A DNA stretch of 64,000 bases from Promethearchaeota archaeon. GTDB taxonomy: Archaea; Asgardarchaeota; Lokiarchaeia; Sigyniarchaeales; SOKP01. Made by a program: the position numbers and the translations under genes. This document shows, one piece after another, positions 1 through 8,049 of this stretch. Numbering within the stretch: the first letter of the stretch is position 1; every line of letters starts with the position of its first letter. The stretch spans positions 124,001 through 188,000 of the forward strand of contig JAHPZI010000028.1 in the NCBI GenBank assembly GCA_019058295.1, written 5' to 3'. The notes under the pieces are model-generated. The model was not told the DNA's origin and did not search any database. It worked only from the letters and a program-made list of their open reading frames with translations.

Positions 1-38
1 TTATGTATCTCAAAAACAGGATTTTTTATTTCTTCCAT
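1..38 (-). CDS. 5' end of an unidentified gene running off the left edge
   Basis: On the minus strand an ATG at 38-36 opens a frame that stays open to the edge (12 codons: M-E-E-I-K-N-P-V-F-E-I-H). It would be divergent from the ferredoxin gene at 155. Too short to identify; it could be chance. Confidence 0.25.
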   Translation of the reverse strand, partial: MEEIKNPVFEIH

Positions 39-154
39 AAATACTTCTCTTCTTTAAAATTAGGTCTATCTGATAAATTATTCGTCAATATTAAAAAATT
101 GCTTTATGAAATATAATATAAAGAGATAAAAGGATTTCTTATTTAAGATTACAT

Positions 155-394
155 GTGAATAAAGCAAATAATACGGAGACAGTAGAGAGTTATCGATTTC
201 ACCATATCGACACTAATAAATGTCGACAATGTACGAGTTATGATTGCGAAGAAGCTTGCTTTAGAGGGATTTATCACGTTATCAATAAAGGTTCAGAACC
301 TAAATGCATTGTTATAGAAGATCGTGAAGATAGATGCATAAAATGCCATATTTGTACGACACAGTGTAAATATGGCGCCATAAAAATAGATTAA
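155..394 (+). CDS. small two-cluster ferredoxin-like protein
   Basis: A 79-residue protein with two cysteine quartets: Cys23, 26, 31, 35 (C-x2-C-x4-C-x3-C, a slightly stretched first motif) and Cys61, 64, 67, 71 (classic C-x2-C-x2-C-x3-C). It probably binds two [4Fe-4S] clusters and carries electrons in the cytoplasm or serves as a small oxidoreductase subunit. The start is GTG at 155, because the overlapping ATG at 153 is followed directly by a stop. No clear ribosome binding site is seen. It stands alone upstream of an Lrp-type regulator with a cysteine-bearing tail. Which oxidoreductase it serves cannot be told. Confidence 0.8.
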   Translation: MNKANNTETVESYRFHHIDTNKCRQCTSYDCEEACFRGIYHVINKGSEPKCIVIEDREDRCIKCHICTTQCKYGAIKID

Positions 395-512
395 AGTCAT
401 TTTTTCTTAACGATTAAAAATTTTATTTGACAATCTAATTTTTAATTTATAAATTATAAATTGTAAAAATCAATTTCTTATATAATAGATATAAATTAAA
501 ATTTGAAATAAA

Positions 513-1052
513 ATGATTTCAGAAAAATTAAAATTGGACGATATTGACCGTAAAATAATATCATTAGTTCAAGAGCAACCTCATTTAACTCACACTGAGA
601 TTGCCGATCAAATAGAAAGAAGCCAACCTACAGTTGGGATGCGTATAAAAAAGCTAGAAAAATCAGGCGTATTACAATTTCAACCTGGTATTAATTTCAA
701 AAAGGTAGAGATTTTCATGGCAACTGTTGAAGTAAATACTAAAGATCCAGAGCATTTAATGGATATGGCAAAATGCTGCCCGTTCATGCTCAATGCGTTC
801 CGTGTAAGTGGTGAATATAATGTCTGTATACTTTTAGCGAGTTCAGAACTCAGAAAATTAGAGAATGTTGTGAATTACCATTTCCGTGGGAAACCAGATG
901 TGAGTAAGGTTTCAATGAATGTTGTAACAGAGATTGCAAAAGATTTTATTCTTCCTATCGATTTTGATTCTGAAGATCACGAACCAACAATAGAAGAAGG
1001 ATGCGGAGAGAAATGTAAATATCTCATCGCTAAAAAAGAAGGTAAGATTTGA
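513..1052 (+). CDS. Lrp/AsnC-family transcriptional regulator with CxxxC tail
   Basis: A 179-residue protein with a winged-helix DNA-binding domain at about residues 10-55 (IADQIERSQPTVGMRIKKLE recognition region), then an alpha-beta RAM-type ligand/oligomerisation domain at about 65-150. The C-terminal tail has Cys164 and Cys168 (C-G-E-K-C), which most Lrp proteins lack; with Cys in the RAM domain this suggests metal or redox sensing (inference). A paralogue lies tail-to-tail at 1069-1638. The A/T-rich region before the ATG at 513 contains TATA-like stretches but no Shine-Dalgarno. Targets unknown; the flanking ferredoxin and peroxiredoxin genes are candidates. Confidence 0.85.
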   Translation: MISEKLKLDDIDRKIISLVQEQPHLTHTEIADQIERSQPTVGMRIKKLEKSGVLQFQPGINFKKVEIFMATVEVNTKDPEHLMDMAKCCPFMLNAFRVSGEYNVCILLASSELRKLENVVNYHFRGKPDVSKVSMNVVTEIAKDFILPIDFDSEDHEPTIEEGCGEKCKYLIAKKEGKI

Positions 1053-1068
1053 AGTAATAAAAATTTGC

Positions 1069-1638
1069 TTATTCTTCTTTCTCTATCTCTTGAAACTTAA
1101 ATTTGGGTATTTCTTCTTTTAAATGACATCCAGGTCCACAGTAACGTCCGTCGAAATTTTCGATTTGAAAGTCAATAGGTACTACAAAGTCGTGAATACT
1201 TTCAATCAAGATATTTGTCTTGACATTTAGTACATCTACATCTTTCCTAAAACAGAGATCAATTAATTTCTCAATAGTTTGCAAATCTGATGCAGATATA
1301 ATACATAATAGGTTGTATTCTCCGCTAATTTTAAAAGCATGATTAATAAAAGGACAATCTTTAATTTTATCTACGATTTTTTCGACATCCTTCGTTGAGA
1401 TGAATACTATTGTCGATACAATATCGACTTTTTTAATATTAAAGCCAACTTGTTTAGTTATTAAGTTTTTACGCTCTAATTTTATAATTCGGGCGCCCAC
1501 AGCTGGTTGGCTTTTTTCAATTTCCTTTGCGATGTCCGAATGTGTAATATCAGGATTTTTTTCAATCATCTCGATGATCTTTTTATCATCGTCATCAATA
1601 TTTAATAACTCGTTAAATGTTTTTTTTTTCATTTCCAT
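1069..1638 (-). CDS. Lrp/AsnC-family transcriptional regulator with CxxxC tail (paralogue)
   Basis: A 189-residue paralogue of the regulator at 513-1052: same order of winged helix (about 13-60) and RAM-like domain (about 70-155), same S-G-E-Y-N core, and the same kind of cysteine tail (C-G-P-G-C, residues 167-171). The two genes converge with a gap of only 16 bases. As Lrp proteins form dimers and octamers, the pair might mix (inference). Upstream on the minus strand the next gene is a peroxiredoxin, consistent with, but not proof of, a redox role. Confidence 0.85.
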   Translation of the reverse strand: MEMKKKTFNELLNIDDDDKKIIEMIEKNPDITHSDIAKEIEKSQPAVGARIIKLERKNLITKQVGFNIKKVDIVSTIVFISTKDVEKIVDKIKDCPFINHAFKISGEYNLLCIISASDLQTIEKLIDLCFRKDVDVLNVKTNILIESIHDFVVPIDFQIENFDGRYCGPGCHLKEEIPKFKFQEIEKEE

Positions 1639-1796
1639 AATGACAATATCTCTAAATAATAAAAATTTAGTGTTAATGAATATAAATCTTTTTAACTGTA
1701 TCGTTGTTAGTTAATAAACCGATTTGAATTTATTGTTTTATTTTATAAATTTTCTTAAAAAAAAATAAATTAGTAATTTATTTTAGTATTTGATTT

Positions 1797-2339
1797 TTAT
1801 AAGACTTCAAGTATAGCTTCAATATTGAGCCATCCTTGTTTTGCGTGGATTATTTTACCATCTGAATCAACAACAAACTGTCCTGGTCCTTGTTGTTCCC
1901 AACCTTCGTAGTCACCGTGTTCAATCCCCGCTTTCATGGACTCTTTTAATTTAGATCTCACTTCTTTTATAGCTTCTGTAGTCATCCTTCCCAATCCATA
2001 ATCTTTATAGAGTTCTTTTTTTGAACTGGGGATAACCGGAAAATTGATATTTTTCTTTTCTATGAATTCTTTTGCTGTTTTTTCTCCGGATTGAGTTATA
2101 TATAGCAATTTAGCACCTTTATTTTCAATTTCAGTTAACCTAGCCAATAAATCGTTTAAATCTAGTTGACAAATAGGACAACCAAAATATCTTGAAAAAA
2201 TTAAGACAATTTTTTGTTTTTCTATTTCCTCTGCCAACTCAATAGTTCCTGCATTGTATGAGTCTAATCTGAATAATGGAGCTTTATCTCCAACCTTTAC
2301 TTCATTTACTACCACTTTTCTTCCCTCTTTTAGTGTCAA
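1797..2339 (-). CDS. peroxiredoxin-like (AhpC/TSA, redoxin fold) protein
   Basis: Thioredoxin-fold protein of the AhpC/TSA group: V-G-D-K-A-P-L-F near the N-terminus, then S-R-Y-F-G-C-P-I-C at about residues 49-57, giving Cys54 and Cys57 in a CxxC arrangement as in PRXL2/bacterioferritin-comigratory-like proteins. Likely reduces peroxides or acts as a thiol oxidoreductase in the cytosol. The first possible start is TTG at 2339. A GTG at 2315, six bases after a GAGGGA that could serve as ribosome site, gives an N-terminus closer to family length and may be the true start. Confidence 0.8.
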   Translation of the reverse strand: MTLKEGRKVVVNEVKVGDKAPLFRLDSYNAGTIELAEEIEKQKIVLIFSRYFGCPICQLDLNDLLARLTEIENKGAKLLYITQSGEKTAKEFIEKKNINFPVIPSSKKELYKDYGLGRMTTEAIKEVRSKLKESMKAGIEHGDYEGWEQQGPGQFVVDSDGKIIHAKQGWLNIEAILEVL

Positions 2340-2517
2340 GATTTTAAAATTCTATTTGGATCTATAAATTATACATTCAATTTTTAAATTCAATTAGATA
2401 TAATTATTGTGTTAAGAAAATAAATATTTATTATAAAACCATTGAAAGTTTTTAAGATTTAATATATTAAATCTTAATAAATAGTTTAAAATATATACAA
2501 TAGAAGTGATTTATAAA

Positions 2518-3309
2518 ATGGTAAAAAAAGAATATATTTGCGACGCTGGTAAAAAAAGTAAAATAGTTATTGAAGATTTATCGTTTCAGATTAATGAAGG
2601 TGCAACTCTAATATTAGGATTTGCAGGTATTGGATTAATAGGGCCTATCGTGGCAAATCAGCTCATAGAACAAATTCCGGATATTAAAGAAATCGGTTTT
2701 CTAGTAAGTGATTTCCTCCCACCAATAAGTGTATTTTATCAAGGAGTTTTGAAGCATCCATTTAGGCTACTCTATACTCCTCAGCATAACATAATTGTTG
2801 GTGTTTGTGAAGTTCCCTTTCAAACTCCTTCTGCTTACAACGACCTTTCAAAAACTATATGTAATTGGGCACTTTCTGACGATGTAAAGGCAAAAGAAAT
2901 AGTTATTTTTCAAGGAATACCCCAAAGGGGAATAATAGACGATTATCCTGTTTATTATGCTGCTGAAGCCGAAATGATAGACGATCTTGAAAAGCATGGT
3001 ATTCAAAAAGTGGAAAAAGGAATTATTGTGGGTCCTGAAGCCACCGTCCTAAATGAAGCTTTGACAAATAGATTAACCTCTTACGCGCTATTCACGCCCG
3101 TATTAGAAATTCCTACACCTGAGGGTGCCGCAGCAATTATTGAGGTTTTAAATGATATTTACAATTTAAATATAGAGACCAGTAAATTAATTGAGGAGGG
3201 TAAAGAGATTAAAGCTAAAATGCTTGAATTGGCACAAAAAGCACAACAATATCAGAAACAACAACAATTACCTGGAACAGGAAAAGAATATACGCAATAT
3301 TTCCAATAA
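2518..3309 (+). CDS. PAC2-family proteasome assembly chaperone homologue (PbaA-like)
   Basis: PAC2-fold protein: an N-terminal strand leading into G-F-A-G-I-G-L-I-G-P-I-V-A-N-Q, the conserved glycine-rich motif, then F-Q-G-I-P-Q-R and P-T-P-E-G-A-A-A-I-I-E-V-L typical of the family. Family members assist 20S proteasome assembly; archaeal PbaA docks on the alpha ring by an HbYX tail. This protein ends Gln-Tyr-Phe-Gln after a Gln-rich linker, so its last three residues (Y-F-Q) fit an HbYX-like docking signal with Phe in the aromatic place (inference). The start is taken as ATG 2518, seven bases after a GAAGTGAT-type site; an in-frame GTG at 2506 is possible. A ferredoxin gene follows. Confidence 0.85.
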   Translation: MVKKEYICDAGKKSKIVIEDLSFQINEGATLILGFAGIGLIGPIVANQLIEQIPDIKEIGFLVSDFLPPISVFYQGVLKHPFRLLYTPQHNIIVGVCEVPFQTPSAYNDLSKTICNWALSDDVKAKEIVIFQGIPQRGIIDDYPVYYAAEAEMIDDLEKHGIQKVEKGIIVGPEATVLNEALTNRLTSYALFTPVLEIPTPEGAAAIIEVLNDIYNLNIETSKLIEEGKEIKAKMLELAQKAQQYQKQQQLPGTGKEYTQYFQ

Positions 3310-3383
3310 TATCTTCAAAAAATGAACTTAATTTTTTAAAAAAATGAACTTTATTAGCTCTTTTTTTCTTAATTTGAATAAGC

Positions 3384-3824
3384 ATGAAAGAAAAATTTAT
3401 ACCCATTCAGATTGATCAAAATCAGTGCTTAAGATGCGAAAGATGTCTAAGAGCTTGTAAAGCAAAAGCAATATATTTTGAACATGGAATTAGACTGGTT
3501 GATTATTCTAAGTGTAAGGCATGTCTTAATTGCGTGCAAGTATGTCCAAGAAATGCTATTGAAGTAACTTCAATAGTTGGCCAACAACAAGTACTTACAG
3601 TTAAAATTGAACACGAACGCTGTAATTTATGCGGGAAATGTGTAGACAATGAAGCTAAATTATGTCCAAATAATCTATTTTACATAGGCAAAATACGAGT
3701 TAATGGTAAGGAAATTGATGGAGTTAAATTTAAATTTAAGGAAATTGCTAAATGTCAAGGTTGCTTAAAGTGTGAATTATCCTGCCCTGAGAACGCAATC
3801 AAACCAATAAAATTTGAAGGTTAG
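3384..3824 (+). CDS. four-cluster polyferredoxin
   Basis: A 146-residue protein with four C-x2-C-x2-C-x3-C type motifs: Cys15-25, Cys44-54, Cys80-94 (last spacing widened to seven) and Cys124-134. Each Cys-Pro or Cys-Lys pattern fits a [4Fe-4S] cluster, so it may be a molecular wire between redox partners. It follows the PAC2 gene by 74 bases and may be co-transcribed, though a functional link is not obvious. A decayed copy of its 3' end lies at 6838-6897, so the gene was once part of a duplicated unit. Confidence 0.85.
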   Translation: MKEKFIPIQIDQNQCLRCERCLRACKAKAIYFEHGIRLVDYSKCKACLNCVQVCPRNAIEVTSIVGQQQVLTVKIEHERCNLCGKCVDNEAKLCPNNLFYIGKIRVNGKEIDGVKFKFKEIAKCQGCLKCELSCPENAIKPIKFEG

Positions 3825-3856
3825 ATTTAATAATAAATAAATTATCTTCTTTTTAG

Positions 3857-3890
3857 AACAGGTAGAGAATATACGCAATATTTTCAATAA
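3857..3890 (+). pseudogene. relic of a second PAC2 gene: last codons and stop only
   Basis: This stretch repeats the end of the PAC2 gene (3276-3309) with about four changes and still reads T-G-R-E-Y-T-Q-Y-F-Q-stop. No PAC2 body precedes it; the ferredoxin spacer does. It is best read as the leftover of a tandem duplication of the PAC2-ferredoxin pair. Confidence 0.75.
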
Positions 3891-3911
3891 TCAATCGGGA
3901 AATTAATTTTT

Positions 3912-4364
3912 TCAATAATTTGATTTTTTCCATGATCTGGCGCCTTCTATTATTGCTAATATACCACTCATTAAAATGATATAAAAGCTAATAAAGGGAG
4001 TTAATATTATTTTGTCCATAGTTAATCCATAGAAATTAAATGTAAAATATAGTCTATTGACCATCCAAAAGTAATAAAAATGCATGAGAAAAAGTGTTAT
4101 AAGACCAGATATCACGAGTATCTTTCCCTCCTTTGTTAAACATAAAACACCATTAACTAATATTAATAAAGTAAACACCAATCCAATAATATCAAATATG
4201 AATAAAACAAAGGTTCCGAATCCAGTCACTAATAATAAACCACCAATCCAATAGAAAATTAGTATAGGTGTTCCATAATATCCTGCAATCAACATTATAG
4301 GGATAAATACTGAAATAAGTTCCGTTATCCCTGCTATTTTCCCCAATATTCCCATCTTTTTCAC
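3912..4364 (-). CDS. four-helix integral membrane protein, function unknown
   Basis: 150 residues, almost entirely hydrophobic, with about four predicted membrane helices (roughly residues 8-30, 32-60, 62-95 and 118-142). No recognised domain. It begins with ATG and lies 28 bases downstream of the 327-residue surface protein gene on the same strand, so the three minus-strand genes 3912-6509 probably form one unit of envelope proteins. The block sits between the two duplication relics, so it may have arrived as an insertion. Confidence 0.65.
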   Translation of the reverse strand: MKKMGILGKIAGITELISVFIPIMLIAGYYGTPILIFYWIGGLLLVTGFGTFVLFIFDIIGLVFTLLILVNGVLCLTKEGKILVISGLITLFLMHFYYFWMVNRLYFTFNFYGLTMDKIILTPFISFYIILMSGILAIIEGARSWKKSNY

Positions 4365-4392
4365 TTTTATCGTTATAAATTCATTATTAGAT

Positions 4393-5373
4393 TCAAAATT
4401 CTAATTTGGATTTTGCCTTTAAATTATTTAAATATAATTTTATAAGAAAATAAACTACAATACCTATCAGTAAGAAACTCACTAAGCTTATTAAGCTTAA
4501 TACAATCATAATTCCAAAATTCGAAGGTAAATTAATAGTTTGAAGCGAAAATTCACATATAAGTTCTTTTTTCTTATTAAAGACTTGAAAATTCACCATA
4601 AATCCTTGCTCATTATAATCTGCTTCAAATCTGAAATCTTCATTTGGAAGTGTATAGTGTCCAAAATCGAAATGTTCCTCTTCAATTTCCGCTTTTAAGG
4701 TAAATTTATGGACTTTATAATCATCTCCAAAGACCATATTCTCCAAATAATCATCAGTCGGAGTTGGAAGCCAGAGAGGTATCCCAAAATCATAATAATG
4801 GAATAAATAATAATAATCTAACAAATCGTCAGTATCGGTATAATACATACCATCTGAAATTTCAATATATTCATCAAAGAATGTGCTGTGCTTATCATTA
4901 GTAATCGAAGGTGGTGTATAATCGTAAGGCATTAATAGTTCAATATCTTCACCCAAATATGTAGGATCCGTATATACGTAAGTAAATGCATCTTCTTCAT
5001 CTGCTCTACCCCATTCAGCATCCATTGTCCATTTCCATAATTTAAATTTTAGTTTAAATACATCTCTATAAAGATATTCGCTTTCTTCTTCTAAATCTTT
5101 GATATACCATCTCATTTTTGCCCCCTGTTCAATATTCTTCCAAAATCCATAGTCATTCCAATCAGGTGTATCCCTTTCAAAATCATCTTCAGGATCAAAA
5201 ATATCACTCATCTCACTTTCATCACATACACTACAAACCCAAATAACCTCACTATCTTCAATAGTATGAGTACTAGTGTAATTATACCCATGAACTATAA
5301 TTATATTTATATAAAATGTACAAATACAAATGCAAACAAAAAAGAATATCGCCAGAATATCTCTTGATCTCAT
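4393..5373 (-). CDS. membrane-anchored extracellular protein, function unknown
   Basis: About 326 residues. The N-terminus is a hydrophobic segment (I-L-A-I-F-F-F-V-C-I-C-I-C) that serves as signal anchor or signal peptide. The middle 240 residues are acidic and aromatic-rich (many Asp, Tyr, Trp) and contain a CSVCDESE stretch. A single helix near residues 285-310 anchors the C-terminus, leaving a short basic tail inside. This layout is typical of archaeal cell-surface proteins. A TTG at 5376 precedes the ATG used here. No family recognised. Confidence 0.65.
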   Translation of the reverse strand: MRSRDILAIFFFVCICICTFYINIIIVHGYNYTSTHTIEDSEVIWVCSVCDESEMSDIFDPEDDFERDTPDWNDYGFWKNIEQGAKMRWYIKDLEEESEYLYRDVFKLKFKLWKWTMDAEWGRADEEDAFTYVYTDPTYLGEDIELLMPYDYTPPSITNDKHSTFFDEYIEISDGMYYTDTDDLLDYYYLFHYYDFGIPLWLPTPTDDYLENMVFGDDYKVHKFTLKAEIEEEHFDFGHYTLPNEDFRFEADYNEQGFMVNFQVFNKKKELICEFSLQTINLPSNFGIMIVLSLISLVSFLLIGIVVYFLIKLYLNNLKAKSKLEF

Positions 5374-5384
5374 CAAATTTCATC

Positions 5385-6509
5385 TCATTTTTTTTTTCCT
5401 AACACCTTCCATTTTTTAAGGATAATTATTGTAATTAATCCGGAAGTAATGATTAGAACGCCGTATAGAATTGATGGATCATAACTACTAATTGTTTTAC
5501 TTTTGTCTTTAAACTGCTCATTTTTTACACTATTTATTATAAGATTATTAATATATGTATTATTTTCACAAGGGGGACCCCCCCCATAATACCATATAGT
5601 ACCAAATCCCTCCTCATTATCAATTAATATATTGTCTTTAAATAGACTATTATGGGTCTCATATATACTAATTCCAGTATCAGTCTCAACTATAAAATTT
5701 GCTTCAATCGTTAAATTATTATTATTATCATAAAGTTCAATTCCACACCAAGCTTCACCAAATATTTGATTAAATGAAATTTCGGTATGTTGGACATATC
5801 CACATCCAATTCCTATAACACAACTAGATATTGTATTATCTGTTAAAAAAGAATTAATCGAATCATATATATCGATTCCAGTGGATGGGCCATTTATTAC
5901 ATTCCCATTAATATCAAGATTATCAGAATTATATCCTCTTATTCCTTTTAAACCCGAAGAAAAGTAAAAATATCCGTCAAGGATGAATTCAATAATATTA
6001 TCAGAAATATTATTGTTATCACTGTTCTGCAAATAAATCCCCACCGAGTCCCACGTCAAATAACTCGACTTAATATAACAATTTCTAATCTCACCATTTG
6101 AAACACTATCAAATCTTATCCCTGTTTGCTTTTGTAGAATTGTACAATTTTTAATTCTAAATGATTCAATAGAATTAGCTATACGTATACCAATTCCAAA
6201 ACTTCCTATCAATGTTATATTTTCAAGTATATAAACTCCATCAACTTTAACACACCAATCTTGTGCCTCTGCCCATGACCAATTACCATCTCCAGCTCCA
6301 CCCGAATCGTCAATGTATATAGAAGTTAATGTCCAAGACCCAGATGATTTTGGAGATATTAAATTATTATCCTCATCGTTTTTGTTAAGTAAATCATTCT
6401 GAACTATATCATTATCTTCTGATATAATTATATTGTTCAAAGAACTTATAATTAGTATGATAGAACTTAAGATTATTGCAAGCTTAATAAACTGCTTCTT
6501 AATTCTCAA
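5385..6509 (-). CDS. secreted right-handed beta-helix repeat protein (NosD-like)
   Basis: 374 residues with a signal peptide (about 8-28), then short Asn/Asp/Ile-rich repeats such as N-S-D-N-N-N-I-S-D-N-I-I and I-S-F-N-Q-I-F-G, the ladder pattern of parallel beta-helix (NosD/pectate-lyase-like) domains at about 85-320. A C-terminal helix (about 345-365) followed by K-K-W-K-V-L-G-K-K-K anchors it to the membrane. Likely an extracellular carbohydrate- or surface-binding protein; catalytic residues cannot be assigned. It sits 11 bases upstream of the next surface protein gene, supporting an operon. Confidence 0.75.
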   Translation of the reverse strand: MRIKKQFIKLAIILSSIILIISSLNNIIISEDNDIVQNDLLNKNDEDNNLISPKSSGSWTLTSIYIDDSGGAGDGNWSWAEAQDWCVKVDGVYILENITLIGSFGIGIRIANSIESFRIKNCTILQKQTGIRFDSVSNGEIRNCYIKSSYLTWDSVGIYLQNSDNNNISDNIIEFILDGYFYFSSGLKGIRGYNSDNLDINGNVINGPSTGIDIYDSINSFLTDNTISSCVIGIGCGYVQHTEISFNQIFGEAWCGIELYDNNNNLTIEANFIVETDTGISIYETHNSLFKDNILIDNEEGFGTIWYYGGGPPCENNTYINNLIINSVKNEQFKDKSKTISSYDPSILYGVLIITSGLITIIILKKWKVLGKKK

Positions 6510-6623
6510 TGATTTTTACCTTTCTAATAAAATAATAATAATTTAAATTTCATAATATTTATATATTTACAAATTTGAAAAATAAATATATAAACTGATT
6601 AGAGTCTTAATTCAAAAAAACAA

Positions 6624-6839
6624 GTGATTATTATAACTAAAATTTCAACGTATATAGGAATTGTTTTGATTTTAATTGGAACTATGATAGCATTTTTGGG
6701 TATTACTCTTATATTTTTTAATTTATATCTTATAATAATTCCTGGTTTTCCCACGATTGTAACAGCTTATGCTGAACTGTCTATCGGATTCGCTATTATC
6801 GCTTTAGGTATAATTTTAATGATATTTATAAAGAAATAA
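6624..6839 (+). CDS. small two-helix membrane protein
   Basis: 71 residues with two hydrophobic helices (about 8-38 and 45-68) and a Lys-Lys end. GTG start. Its stop codon abuts the ferredoxin relic at 6838, so this gene lies exactly at a rearrangement junction. Function unknown; a real gene seems likely but not certain. Confidence 0.5.
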   Translation: MIIITKISTYIGIVLILIGTMIAFLGITLIFFNLYLIIIPGFPTIVTAYAELSIGFAIIALGIILMIFIKK

Positions 6840-6928
6840 ATGTCAAGGTTGCTTAAAGTGTGAAAGCAATCAAACCAATAAAATTCGATGGTTAGACATA
6901 GTTTTAAAATTATCTTTCTTCTCTTTAG
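6838..6928 (+). pseudogene. relic of the polyferredoxin 3' end
   Basis: Positions 6838-6897 repeat 3750-3825, the last codons of the polyferredoxin, with a 17-base deletion that removes the last cysteine and shifts the frame. The similarity continues weakly through the following spacer (6898-6928 against 3826-3857). It is the right-hand partner of the PAC2 relic at 3857-3890. Confidence 0.75.
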
Positions 6929-6930
6929 CT

Positions 6931-7356
6931 CTAAACTACTGTTAATCCTATAATTAATAAAGAGATTATTATAAATATTATAAAACCAACAATCAGTCCA
7001 ATTATCAATAAATAAACCAAAATTTTAATGACAAACAATAGAGATACAATGTATTCTTGCTTGTAAAGTTTTGAAGCTAAAAATGAGCCTATAAATATAT
7101 GTATCAAGAAGGAAATTATGAAAGCAAGAAATATACCGTAAGCTATGAAATTGAAAATTGTATAGAATATTATATTTATACCTAACCAAAGGATATTTAG
7201 TATAATAGCTGGTTTGTAGGACTCATCCAGATTTTTCCTTGCGGCAATCCATTTTGTAATAAAAATTCCTATTATAAAGATTATTATTGAAGCGATTATT
7301 ATTATAATGGAGTCAAAAATAATATTCCCTGTAATAAATGCACCTTGCTCAATCAT
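6931..7356 (-). CDS. four-helix membrane protein, function unknown
   Basis: 141 residues with about four hydrophobic helices (roughly 12-35, 45-72, 76-97 and 105-138) and a short positive loop (K-W-I-A-A-R-K). Its first codons overlap the stop of the flavoprotein gene by four bases, so translation is probably coupled. That suggests a membrane partner for the flavoprotein, but no known pair of this form was recognised. Confidence 0.65.
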   Translation of the reverse strand: MIEQGAFITGNIIFDSIIIIIASIIIFIIGIFITKWIAARKNLDESYKPAIILNILWLGINIIFYTIFNFIAYGIFLAFIISFLIHIFIGSFLASKLYKQEYIVSLLFVIKILVYLLIIGLIVGFIIFIIISLLIIGLTVV

Positions 7357-7904
7357 TTTTCCAATTTTTGTAAAATAATACGTTTTATTTCTGAAAAATC
7401 TGAAATTACAATAATCCCTTCCATTTTTTTTAATTTATTGACGTTTTCAATTTCAATATCCCTGATCTTCAGAATTAAAGGGCTCCCATCTGGTCTGGAG
7501 GTTACGATTGGTTCCAAATGTTGATCTGATGGAAATAAATAGACTATTACACCACCCTTTATTGCTTGGGCAACACAATTCGTAATTAAGGTATCAGCAA
7601 TTCCATAGACAATTTTAGCTACGGAGTTAGCAGACACAGGGCAAACCAAGAAAAGTTCATACTTTCCTAGCTGTAGTGGTCCGGCAAGAAATGGATTATT
7701 CGGTGTCTTTTCAACTTTTACTTTCTTTACAACTTCATTCAAATACTCCCATTGTTTATACCACTTAACTACCACAGCTCCTTCTTTTGAGAGCATAACA
7801 GTTATATCAATTTGCTCCCTGAATTCATTCTGTAGAGCTTTCATTAAATCTATAGATTCTTTTATAAGATAACCAGTTCCACATATCCCCCAAATGAGTT
7901 TCAT
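7353..7904 (-). CDS. HFCD-family flavoprotein (AfpA/DmrB-like)
   Basis: 183 residues with the flavodoxin-like fold of the homo-oligomeric flavin-containing Cys decarboxylase group: W-G-I-C-G-T-G-Y at the N-terminus, V-M-L-S-K-E-G-A at about 36-43, C-P-V-S-A-N-S-V-A-K-I around 88-98 and C-V-A-Q-A near 110. These match archaeoflavoprotein AfpA and the acceptor-type dihydromethanopterin reductase DmrB, which bind FMN and pass electrons from ferredoxin. Either role fits; the ferredoxin genes nearby make an electron carrier plausible. It precedes a membrane protein with a four-base overlap. Confidence 0.7.
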   Translation of the reverse strand: MKLIWGICGTGYLIKESIDLMKALQNEFREQIDITVMLSKEGAVVVKWYKQWEYLNEVVKKVKVEKTPNNPFLAGPLQLGKYELFLVCPVSANSVAKIVYGIADTLITNCVAQAIKGGVIVYLFPSDQHLEPIVTSRPDGSPLILKIRDIEIENVNKLKKMEGIIVISDFSEIKRIILQKLEK

Positions 7905-8049
7905 ATTGATCTTTCTCGATTATTTTTTGATTTGTTAAATATAATTATTATCTTTTTAAAAAAAACTATACTTATAATATCTTAGAAGAATTCATAATTA
8001 TTTTAACATTTAAAATCCTATTCAAAGTTAACTTTAAGAATTGATTGAA

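Noticed and set aside
1400-1714. Plus-strand frame opposite the second Lrp gene
   Set aside because: It covers the coding strand of a clear Lrp protein, and its hydrophobic translation is the usual shadow of such a gene.
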